Shown: positions 1 through 5,834, numbered from the stretch's first letter. The stretch: 5,985 nucleotides of DNA from Desulfobacterales bacterium (GCA_030145015.1 JAQYWI010000269.1:1-5985); one strand, 5' to 3'. Notes: generated from the letters alone by a model not told the origin. Translations and numbers: made by a program.

Positions 1-694
1 TGCGGGTCACTGTGTTAGGCACAAATTTACTCAGATCCGCCTTGATGCTTTCTAAAATCTCGACCTTGCGCATGGCGGCCTTGAGCTCCTTGAGCGCTTT
101 TTCCAGCTCAACGTTTTTGGCCTCCAGATTGCGGTTGAGATTTTGGATTTCTTCGAATGAGCGCGCATTTTTAAGCGCCACGATCAGGTTGTTCACCAGC
201 GTAGCGAGCAATTCCCTATCGTTTTCATTGTAGGGGTCGCCGATCAGTTTGGCCCCCAGCCCGAAGATCCCCGGGCGATCTTTTTCGATGGTGAAACCCT
301 GGATAAAATCCAGTGACGGCGGTAAAAAATCCTGCAGCATCAGGGTTGCCTCTTTAGCGACTGGCTCCGAAAAGGCTTCATTTTGCAAGAACTGCTTGAT
401 GCCGCTTTTTAAGCCGGCCACCTCGTCGTCTTCAAGGCCGACCTCGACAAAATGCCGGATTCCTTTGGCAGGTGAGTTTATGCCCAAAATGAATCCCCGG
501 GTAACCCCGAAGTTGCCCATGGCCATGAGCAAAAAGCTTCTTAGAATGGTTTCGGATTCAACGCTGCTGAAAATATCTTTGCTGACATCATAAAGGGTCT
601 TTAAATAAAAAACGCGCCGGTCCAATTCGGTTTGAAGGTGCTCCGATTGCTTTAATGCATCCTGGAGCCGTTTCACCTCTGCTTGAAGATCCAT
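1..694 (-). CDS. GAF-like sensor protein, 3' end cut by window; probable adenylate/guanylate cyclase N-terminus
   Basis: An open frame starts with ATG at 692-694 and runs leftward off the window without a stop; 231 codons are visible. Residues 1-24 are a short charged helix. Residues 25-180 form a GAF-like sensor, with DRRVFYLKTLYDVS near the start, GNFGV at 60-64 and LVNNLIVALKNAR at 166-178. Residues 181-215 are a heptad-rich coiled coil (EEIQNLNRNLEAKNVELEKAL). The last visible residues (ESIKADLSKFVPNTVTR) resemble the linker that precedes class III nucleotide cyclase domains in deltaproteobacterial GAF-cyclases; the catalytic domain itself is outside the window, so the cyclase call is an inference. 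An AAGG-type ribosome site lies just upstream of the ATG. Only 13 bases separate it from the cNMP-fold gene upstream, so the two are almost certainly co-transcribed. The sensor is paralogous to residues 1-180 of the histidine kinase at 2660-4162, with no net gap. Another signalling output domain is possible. Confidence 0.85.
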   Translation of the reverse strand, partial: MDLQAEVKRLQDALKQSEHLQTELDRRVFYLKTLYDVSKDIFSSVESETILRSFLLMAMGNFGVTRGFILGINSPAKGIRHFVEVGLEDDEVAGLKSGIKQFLQNEAFSEPVAKEATLMLQDFLPPSLDFIQGFTIEKDRPGIFGLGAKLIGDPYNENDRELLATLVNNLIVALKNARSFEEIQNLNRNLEAKNVELEKALKELKAAMRKVEILESIKADLSKFVPNTVTR

Positions 695-707
695 TCTGCC
701 TTAACCT

Positions 708-1172
708 TTAAAATGTTGCCGAGCGGACGAGATTCATGAAGTGAATTTTAATTTCACGGCGGGTTTCCCTGAGACGATCCAGCAGCTTCTGAGCCAGGTT
801 GTTCATGATGATGCAGACAAGGCCGGGGTCATCACGCTTGAGGGTCTCTATATCCGTTCGATTGAAGACAAGTAAATTGCTTTCAAGGGCCGCGCGGGCG
901 GAGAGACTGTAGCGAAAGGGGGGGACCAGAGCGCCAATGCCGATGCAACCGTTTTGGGTTTTGATCATGGCGATGGGAATTTCGATGCGCTCATCCACAA
1001 CGGTCAAAAGCTCGATGGCACCTTCTTTTATAAGGTAGAAACATTGGGCTTCCTGATCCTCACGAAAAAGCCATTGGTCTTTTTGAATCTTCTGCTCGCG
1101 GGAAATTGCCTGAACACGTTCAAGTTGAGGATCGGTAAGACGACTAAAAAGGTAACATGAAGAAAAAGGCAT
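708..1172 (-). CDS. Stand-alone cyclic-nucleotide-binding-fold (CRP/FNR effector domain) protein, no HTH
   Basis: This encodes a 154-residue cytoplasmic protein with the cNMP-binding beta-roll: the WLFREDQEAQCFYLIKEG segment (34-51) matches the usual 'F..G......Y.I..G' strand-turn, and residues 75-94 occupy the phosphate-binding cassette. A long amphipathic C-terminal helix (about 117-145) corresponds to the CRP dimerisation C-helix, and the protein ends there with no helix-turn-helix. It therefore probably acts by protein contact rather than by binding DNA. The cassette reads GALVPPFRYSLSARA, without the canonical Glu and with Tyr-Ser where CRP has Arg-Ser, so cAMP binding is doubtful. I chose the ATG at 1170-1172 over an upstream in-frame TTG (1188-1190) because GAGAGG lies 6 bases before the ATG. 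It sits third in the leftward operon, 134 bp after the STAS gene and 13 bp before the presumed cyclase gene. Confidence 0.88.
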   Translation of the reverse strand: MPFSSCYLFSRLTDPQLERVQAISREQKIQKDQWLFREDQEAQCFYLIKEGAIELLTVVDERIEIPIAMIKTQNGCIGIGALVPPFRYSLSARAALESNLLVFNRTDIETLKRDDPGLVCIIMNNLAQKLLDRLRETRREIKIHFMNLVRSATF

Positions 1173-1232
1173 TGGGATCCTCTCAAACAATCTTCATCGA
1201 GGTCCGGAGCAATGATCTACCTGACTTGCACG

Positions 1233-1256
1233 CCACCACAATCTGGGATCTGGTGG
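1233..1256 (-). other. Intercistronic hairpin between the STAS and cNMP-fold genes
   Basis: CCACCA (1233-1238) and TGGTGG (1251-1256) are perfect 6-base inverted arms with a 12-base loop in the 134-bp gap. No U-tract follows. The gap has no gene and no convincing promoter, so the hairpin is most simply an mRNA structure within the operon. Confidence is low because a 6-bp stem can arise by chance. Confidence 0.35.
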
Positions 1257-1306
1257 TTCAACCCCGGTCTCAGGAATGGCTGCGAATATGCTATCTATTG
1301 CGGCTG

Positions 1307-1654
1307 TTAGGCCATCTGCTTCAGGGAATCTTCTAATGAATCGTAAATCTTGGCAAACTTGGTGATTCCCACCATATGGAAGATCTTCTTAAAATGGTCA
1401 GAGATACCTGTGATTCCAATCGCCTGGTTGTTTTTCTGGGTCTGGGCCAGAACCTGGATAAGTACGGCAATACCGCCGCTGTTGATATATGCGTTGGTGT
1501 CAAACTTCAGCAGGATTTTGCCGGCCCCCTGGGCATTCGCATTCTGGTAGGCATCATTAAGGAAGGGTTCAGAAAAGGCGGTAATATCGCCCCGGATGTT
1601 CATAACCGTAACCGCAGCGTGTGTTTCAAGTTTAATTTCGTTAACTTCCTGCAT
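1307..1654 (-). CDS. STAS-domain anti-sigma factor antagonist (SpoIIAA/RsbV-like)
   Basis: This is a 115-residue single STAS domain, the normal length for anti-anti-sigma factors. The strand at 13-24 (AAVTVMNIRGDI) matches the family start, and the signature loop is FDTNAYINSGGIAVL at 51-65. Ser59 aligns with the serine of SpoIIAA that the partner kinase phosphorylates; the preceding residue is Asn58 rather than the usual Asp. HFKKIFHMVGITKFAKIYDS (87-106) is the typical C-terminal helix. In the known mechanism, the unphosphorylated form binds the RsbW-type kinase and frees its client, and phosphorylation switches this off. The gene for the kinase partner lies just upstream in the same operon and a PP2C phosphatase gene lies nearby. 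The ATG at 1652-1654 is preceded by AGGTCGGAG, a usable but partly abutting ribosome site. The client is not identifiable here. Confidence 0.92.
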   Translation of the reverse strand: MQEVNEIKLETHAAVTVMNIRGDITAFSEPFLNDAYQNANAQGAGKILLKFDTNAYINSGGIAVLIQVLAQTQKNNQAIGITGISDHFKKIFHMVGITKFAKIYDSLEDSLKQMA

Positions 1655-1684
1655 CTCCGACCTGCACTTTCTCTTGCCACCACC

Positions 1685-1712
1685 GCCGCCCTCGATCAGC
1701 CGAAAGGGCGGC
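1685..1712 (-). other. Intercistronic hairpin between the kinase and STAS genes
   Basis: GCCGCCCT (1685-1692) and AGGGCGGC (1705-1712) form a perfect, GC-rich 8-bp stem around a 12-base loop in the leader of the STAS gene. A smaller stem, CGCAG-5-CTGCG, lies at 1726-1740. Neither is followed by a run of U in the direction of transcription, so they are not intrinsic terminators. They could stabilise or process the mRNA and so set different levels of kinase and STAS protein. Confidence 0.5.
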
Positions 1713-1766
1713 CATTCTGTACAATCGCAGTTAGTCTGCGTAATCCTCTAATTTATCATTCATATT

Positions 1767-2198
1767 TTAAACTTTGATGGTCATCTTAACAACACTAACG
1801 CCATCAGCGGTCTTATCAAATTCTACCTCATCAGCCAGCTCTGTGATCAAAAATGTGCCAAACCCCACCGGCGGGTCCAGCTCGTTGACGATTCTTTCAA
1901 TGTCTGGCTTGGGAAGTAACGCTTTGACACCGTCGCCTTCATCCATCACGGCGACGTGGATGGTATCATCTTTGAAAGTCATTGAAACGAATACCCTGGC
2001 ATCCGGACGTTCTTTGTTGCCGTGCTGCACGGCATTGATGGCAGCTTCGGCTACGATTGTCTTTAAATCCTCGATGCGCTCAGGGGAAAGGCCAAGCATT
2101 TTCGCAAAACTCTCCGAACACGCCATGGCGATGCGTTCGTAACCCACCTGATTGGGCAGGCTAATTTCAATGCTTGGGCTCTTTAAAGAGGGGGGCAT
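1767..2198 (-). CDS. RsbW/SpoIIAB-like anti-sigma factor serine kinase (HATPase_c_2)
   Basis: This is a 143-residue GHKL-ATPase-fold protein, the length of the SpoIIAB/RsbW family. The N box is EAAINAVQHGN (51-61); Glu51 and Asn55 have the same spacing as the catalytic Glu and Mg-binding Asn of SpoIIAB. The G1 box is DEGDG (86-90) and the G2/lid region is PPVGFGTFLITELADEV (109-125). All residues needed for ATP binding and serine phosphorylation therefore appear intact. Its likely substrate is Ser59 of the STAS protein encoded next (112-bp gap). It is the first gene of the leftward operon, with a strong promoter about 65 bp upstream of the ATG. The chosen ATG (2196-2198) has no clear Shine-Dalgarno sequence, but no better in-frame start exists before the conserved domain. 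The client it sequesters (sigma factor or other protein) is not in the window. Confidence 0.92.
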   Translation of the reverse strand: MPPSLKSPSIEISLPNQVGYERIAMACSESFAKMLGLSPERIEDLKTIVAEAAINAVQHGNKERPDARVFVSMTFKDDTIHVAVMDEGDGVKALLPKPDIERIVNELDPPVGFGTFLITELADEVEFDKTADGVSVVKMTIKV

Positions 2199-2253
2199 TA
2201 TTCTGCTATTAACTTTTCAAATTGCAGCTGTGAATAAAAATGACTTTATAACA

Positions 2254-2267
2254 ATCATCAAGATGAT
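2254..2267. repeat. Short palindrome over the predicted operon start site
   Basis: ATCATC-AA-GATGAT is a perfect inverted repeat of two 6-base arms. It lies 4 to 17 bases beyond the -10 box of the leftward promoter, so it covers the predicted transcription start. That is a classical repressor-operator position. No other copy was noticed at the kinase promoter, and the binding protein is unknown. Confidence 0.5.
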
Positions 2268-2270
2268 GCC

Positions 2271-2299
2271 ATATTAAGGAAGCGGTTAAACTCTGTCAA
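2271..2299 (-). promoter_or_regulatory. Sigma-70-type promoter of the partner-switch operon
   Basis: On the minus strand TTGACA (2294-2299) is followed after exactly 17 bases by TAATAT (2271-2276). This predicts a start near 2264 and a 5' leader of about 65 bases before the anti-sigma kinase ATG. It is near-consensus and so should be strong unless repressed; a 14-bp inverted repeat covers the predicted start site. The position is read directly; activity is inferred. Confidence 0.8.
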
Positions 2300-2501
2300 C
2301 AGAAAAAATCAGCCAGTAGCTGTTCGTAAGGGGGCATATCTTTTTTCTGAGCGATTATCTGAAACAAGGCGGCATTGTCGGAAAAATCCGCGAGACATAC
2401 CACAAAAACACACCCAAACATCGGTAAAACCCCGTTTTTAGCAAACCCTTTTGTCTAAGGGTCTTTATCTTCGCCCTTGACAAATGAGATGCGGGGTCTT
2501 C
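2300..2501. other. Divergent intergenic region between the two promoters
   Basis: About 200 bases lie between the two -35 boxes and carry no convincing gene. The reading frame across 2355-2561 on the minus strand has low-complexity, unfamiliar content, no ribosome site and an overlap with the kinase promoter, so I do not call it. The region contains an inverted repeat ACCCTT-6-AAGGGT (2445-2462) and AAAAC-CCC-GTTTT (about 2426-2438), plausible as regulator sites or a small structured RNA, but nothing is recognisable. Confidence 0.5.
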
Positions 2502-2530
2502 TTGACAACCCGCACCTGTTTTTTTATAGT
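2502..2530 (+). promoter_or_regulatory. Sigma-70-type promoter of the histidine kinase gene
   Basis: TTGACA (2502-2507) and TATAGT (2525-2530) are separated by exactly 17 bases, giving a predicted start near 2537 and a leader of roughly 120 bases before the ATG at 2660. TGCGGG (2490-2495) and CCCGCA (2509-2514) form an inverted repeat that straddles the -35 box, so an activator or repressor could act there. Activity is inferred from the consensus match. Confidence 0.78.
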
Positions 2531-2659
2531 AAAAAATTGACGATCCAGATCCTCTCCTCATGACTCCACCGGCCGTTGCTACAGATAGTTGTTTTCGGAT
2601 AATTTCTTATGCGTCAGATAGAACTTTGCTGTTACCCAGAGTTTTAAAAGCGGGGTTTA

Positions 2660-4162
2660 ATGGATCCCTTAAAAGAAGCAAAGACGAACAGCAAAACCTC
2701 TTCTTTGCCGGAAGCGGCTCAAGCCGAAATTGACCGGCGTCTTTTCCATCTCAAAACCCTCTATGATGTCAGCCACGAGTTGTTAGGCGTTGTCGAAATT
2801 AAAACCATTTTGAAGAACTTCCTGCTAATGACCCTGGGAAACTTCGGTGTGGTTGAAGGCTTTATTCTGACACATGGCTCACAGCCCACAGAAACCAGCG
2901 AGCTGGTTGACATTGGATTTCAGGAGGAAGAGAAGTCGTCCCTGTTGGAGGGGATCCCTGACTTTCTGGAAATTGATTATTCTGCAAACGGGATCCTTTC
3001 GGAAGAAGAGCGACGGCAACTCAACTTTTTGCCGCCTGCCATTAACTGTGTCATGCGCTTTACCGTTGATGGGGATTACTCCGGCATTTTAGGGCTCGGC
3101 TCAAAAATTGTCGAAGAACCCTATAGCGATGAGGACCAAAATCTTCTGGAAACACTGGTAAATAACCTGATCATCTCTCTGAAACACGCCAGGTCAGCCG
3201 AAGCCCTTAAAAACGCCTATGAAGAACTTTCGATTTTAAATCGCGCCAAAGACAAACTGATTCACCACCTCTCCCATGAACTGCAAACTCCCATCGCGGT
3301 GCTGAAAACGTCGTTGGCTTTATTGCGGAGAAAGCTGGCTTCTCTACCACCGCAGGGATGGCAACGCACAATCAAGCGGGCAGATCGGCATCTGCAGCGA
3401 CTCGCCGATATGCAGATGGAAGTTGAAGATATTTTAAAAAATCCCGTGAACGACAGTTACCACATCATATCCAGATTAATTGACCAGTGCGGCGACGAAC
3501 TAGAGGTTTTGCTGGCAGAGCAAATCGGAGAAACACCTGCAATTGAACGGATCAGACAGCGCATAGAGGAGATATACGGCCCCAGGGAGATTGTTCCTGA
3601 AGATATTATGCTGGATCAATTTGTGAAGGCGAAAATAAAGCAGATCCAGCCGTCGCATTCACACCGCCAGGTGGATGTGATTATCGATACCGAGAGGACG
3701 CCAGCGGTGCGGATCCCTTCGGAAGCGCTTGAAAAGCTGATCATCGGGCTGATGAAAAATGCCATTGAAAACACCCCGGATCAGGGGAAAATAGAAGTTA
3801 CCCTGAAAAATAAAGGCGGGAAAGTGGCGTTTATGGTCCATGATTTCGGGGTCGGCATCGAGGAAACGCATCTTCGGCGTATATTCGAGGGATTTTTTCC
3901 AACTCAGGAAACAAATAAATATTCTTCCAAAAAACCATATGATTTTAATGCCGGTGGCAAAGGGGCGGATCTGTTACGCCTCAAGATTTTCTCCGAGCGC
4001 TTTAATTTCAACCTGGACGTATCGTCTTCGAGATGCAGATATATTCCGCTTGCCACCGATATTTGCCCGGGAAAAATCAGCCAATGTCAGCACTGTCAGA
4101 GCGTTGAGGCCTGCTACCTTTCCGGCGAAACGACATTTACGGCGCTATTTCAGAGCCCATAA
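2660..4162 (+). CDS. GAF-like sensor histidine kinase with C-terminal Cys cluster
   Basis: This is a 500-residue soluble kinase with no signal peptide or membrane segment. Residues 25-180 form a GAF-like sensor homologous to that of the protein at 1-694. Residues 181-200 are a coiled linker. The HisKA H box is LSHELQTPIAV, with phosphoacceptor His206. Residues 225-345 are unusually long for the stretch between the H box and the ATPase domain. The HATPase domain has its N box at LMKNAIENTP (Asn367), G1 at DFGVG (395-399), an F box at RIFEGFF, and G2 at GGKGADLL (432-439). The tail carries Cys459, 469, 476, 479 and 485 (CPGKISQCQHCQ core) and a SGETTFTALF end. There is no receiver domain and no response regulator gene in the window, so it is an orphan kinase here. 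The ATG at 2660 has a weak GGGG ribosome site and matches the start of its paralogue. Expression is divergent from the partner-switch operon, from a strong promoter at 2502-2530. Confidence 0.93.
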   Translation: MDPLKEAKTNSKTSSLPEAAQAEIDRRLFHLKTLYDVSHELLGVVEIKTILKNFLLMTLGNFGVVEGFILTHGSQPTETSELVDIGFQEEEKSSLLEGIPDFLEIDYSANGILSEEERRQLNFLPPAINCVMRFTVDGDYSGILGLGSKIVEEPYSDEDQNLLETLVNNLIISLKHARSAEALKNAYEELSILNRAKDKLIHHLSHELQTPIAVLKTSLALLRRKLASLPPQGWQRTIKRADRHLQRLADMQMEVEDILKNPVNDSYHIISRLIDQCGDELEVLLAEQIGETPAIERIRQRIEEIYGPREIVPEDIMLDQFVKAKIKQIQPSHSHRQVDVIIDTERTPAVRIPSEALEKLIIGLMKNAIENTPDQGKIEVTLKNKGGKVAFMVHDFGVGIEETHLRRIFEGFFPTQETNKYSSKKPYDFNAGGKGADLLRLKIFSERFNFNLDVSSSRCRYIPLATDICPGKISQCQHCQSVEACYLSGETTFTALFQSP

Positions 4163-4201
4163 TGCCAAGCATTGGAAAGGGTTAACCGGATCAATTGCAA
4201 A

Positions 4202-4225
4202 GGGTTCAAGTCTGCGTTTGACTTT
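4202..4225 (+). repeat. REP-like repeat, copy 1 (degenerate), between convergent genes
   Basis: The core CAAGTCTGCGTTTGAC (about 4207-4222) matches copies 2 and 3 at the right end of the window (CAAGTCTACGTTTGAC and GTCTGCATTTGAC), all in the same orientation. Here the left arm is GGGTTCAA rather than GGGTCAA and the right arm is TTTGACTT, so the hairpin is weakened. It ends directly at the phosphatase stop codon. Three related copies suggest a dispersed short repeat of REP type. Confidence 0.6.
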
Positions 4226-5673
4226 TATTGGATTTTGCGCTGAAGCGTCAGCATCGTAATATCATCTTCCTGCGGGGCTCTGCCGATGTGGGAAAAAAGA
4301 TTTGTACCAATTCGTTCCATGAGTTCAAATGCGGTAGCCGCAGGCTGAGACAATAAGGAGTTTAGACGCTTTCTGCTAAAACGCTCTTCATCTGGAGAGC
4401 GTGCATCGATAACCCCGTCGGTATAAGCGAATAAAATTTCGCCGGGTTGCAGTTGAATCTCTTTATATTCAAATTGCGCTCCATGAAACATACCCACGCC
4501 CGGTCCGGTAGGCAACAGACTTTCTTTTACGCCATTTTGGCCAATGACAAATACAGCTTCATGCCCACCGTTAATATAAACCAGCTTCCCATTTTTTGGA
4601 TCTAAAACACCGAAAAAAAGGGTTGCAAACATACACATCTCACCGTGTTCCTGGGCGATGTAATCATTGGTCAGGGCAACCGCACGTAAGGCGTCGACCT
4701 GATTGTATTTTCGAATGGACGCAGCGTCGGGCATGCCGCCGACGGTTTGCGATTTTGTATCAATAAGCGATCTGCTCAATTGCGCCTGGCCGGCGAATAT
4801 GCGGAGTAAGCTTCGAAACAGCGCCATGAAAAGCGCCGACCCCACCCCTTTATCACAGACATCACCGATGACCAATCCAGTGTAAGCACCCGGCAACATG
4901 AAAGCATCGTAAAAATCACCGGAAACCCGACTCGCCGGGAAAAAAAATTCTTCAATATGCCAGTCGGGTATCTGCGGTAATTGTTTCGGTAAAAAGTCAA
5001 TTTGAATTTGACGGCATTTTTCCATCTCCCGGTCTATAGCTTGCGAATAAGCCTCGATCTTTTTGTTGGCTTGTCCCAGGGATTGAAGCGAATCATTGAG
5101 ATTGTTAAAAAAGTATACATTTTCTAAAACCAAAGCCACCTGATTTGTCATGATCTGTATTAGCGCCACAATTTTCTTTGTGAAATGATCGGGCATGGAA
5201 TGCATCAGCGTCAGAACGCCCAACAGCATATCATCGCTGATAATCGGCAGGGCCAGAGCCGAACGAGCGCTATAAGGCTGATCGGGAAGAATTAGCCAGC
5301 GATCATCCTTCTCGGTGTCATTGACCAGTCCGATTCTGCGATGATGCATCACCCATCCGGCAAGACCTTCTTTTAATACCGATTTGACAAGCATGGAACC
5401 GAGTTCAGGAGAGATTTCACCGCGGGATAATATACTGTCGGTCACAAGGCCATCGCTGTCGAGCAGAATGAGACTCCCAAGTTCTGCTCCGGTCAGTTCG
5501 ATTGATATCTCAATTGTTTCGCGTAGCATGGCTTTAATGACTTCCGGTTCATCAGGAGACCTTGCCATAGAAATGAACTTTTCAAACAGCACAGACTGGG
5601 CTTGGAAAGCGGCCACCACTTCATCAGCATTGAGAATGCTGCTGACTTTGCGCTTAATATCCTCCCGAGTCAT
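4225..5673 (-). CDS. GAF-PP2C (RsbU/SpoIIE-type) serine phosphatase
   Basis: This is a 482-residue soluble protein. Residues 42-190 are a GAF domain (SARSALALPII, LGVLTLMH, QIMTNQVALVLENVYFFNNL). Residues 190-222 form a coiled-coil linker ending in the REMEKCRQIQIDFLP signature of RsbU-type phosphatases. The PP2C domain spans about 223-480: the metal-binding acidic residues are present at GDFYD (Asp253), IGDVCDKG (Asp271, Asp274), YTDG (Asp419) and EDDIT (Asp470-471), with GSALFMA and YINGGHE motifs between them. The stretch 293-330 is longer than in RsbU. The expected role is dephosphorylation of a STAS protein such as the one at 1307-1654, releasing the RsbW-like kinase's client when the GAF domain is triggered. 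The ATG at 5671-5673 has AAGGGGG 7 bases upstream, inside a perfect palindrome. The gene is convergent with the histidine kinase, with 62 bp between the stops and no clear terminator. Confidence 0.95.
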   Translation of the reverse strand: MTREDIKRKVSSILNADEVVAAFQAQSVLFEKFISMARSPDEPEVIKAMLRETIEISIELTGAELGSLILLDSDGLVTDSILSRGEISPELGSMLVKSVLKEGLAGWVMHHRRIGLVNDTEKDDRWLILPDQPYSARSALALPIISDDMLLGVLTLMHSMPDHFTKKIVALIQIMTNQVALVLENVYFFNNLNDSLQSLGQANKKIEAYSQAIDREMEKCRQIQIDFLPKQLPQIPDWHIEEFFFPASRVSGDFYDAFMLPGAYTGLVIGDVCDKGVGSALFMALFRSLLRIFAGQAQLSRSLIDTKSQTVGGMPDAASIRKYNQVDALRAVALTNDYIAQEHGEMCMFATLFFGVLDPKNGKLVYINGGHEAVFVIGQNGVKESLLPTGPGVGMFHGAQFEYKEIQLQPGEILFAYTDGVIDARSPDEERFSRKRLNSLLSQPAATAFELMERIGTNLFSHIGRAPQEDDITMLTLQRKIQ

Positions 5674-5685
5674 GGGGGTACCCCC
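5674..5685 (-). promoter_or_regulatory. Palindrome enclosing the phosphatase ribosome binding site
   Basis: GGGGGTACCCCC is a perfect 12-base palindrome immediately upstream of the phosphatase ATG (5671-5673). On the minus strand its G half, preceded by AA, is the only plausible Shine-Dalgarno sequence (AAGGGGG), and its C half fills the spacer. As RNA it could fold into a 4-bp G-C stem with a GUAC loop that hides the site. Confidence 0.55.
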
Positions 5686-5834
5686 TTCTAAATATTTTGG
5701 GAAAAGTGGAAATATCAGAAAGTGAAAGTGAGCAGATCAGAGAAGTGCAATTCGAGCTGCGGACACTTTTTTGATAGACCAAAGGAAGATTGTGCATCAG
5801 CTCAGGTGAAGTCGTGCATCCGAATAATTTTATT

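Noticed and set aside
249..593. Open frame on the plus strand, 114 residues
   Set aside because: It is antisense to the GAF-like protein, whose minus-strand frame matches a paralogue in the same window; composition is Ser/Lys-rich and unlike a known protein.
1173..1190. Upstream TTG start adding six residues to the cNMP-fold protein
   Set aside because: The GAGAGG ribosome site would fall inside the extension and is ideally placed for the ATG at 1170-1172.
1685..1712. GC-rich hairpin as an intrinsic terminator after the anti-sigma kinase gene
   Set aside because: No U-tract follows in the direction of transcription, and the downstream STAS gene has no evident promoter of its own.
1376..1777. 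Open frame on the plus strand, 133 residues
   Set aside because: It is antisense to the STAS gene, which has clear family motifs, and it crosses the intercistronic gap with no ribosome site.
1774..2142. Open frame on the plus strand, 122 residues
   Set aside because: It is the shadow of the anti-sigma kinase gene, with a Ser/Thr-rich meaningless product.
2355..2561. Open frame on the minus strand, 68 residues, in the divergent intergenic region
   Set aside because: No ribosome site or family resemblance, and it overlaps a near-consensus promoter for the histidine kinase.
4161..4173. AATGC-CAA-GCATT hairpin between the convergent genes as a terminator
   Set aside because: Only 5 bp with a 3-base loop and no T-run on either side; no intrinsic terminator could be supported for either gene.
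3840..4259. Open frame on the plus strand, 139 residues
   Set aside because: It is an alternative frame inside the kinase gene, whose ATPase motifs continue through this stretch; not evidence of a frameshift.
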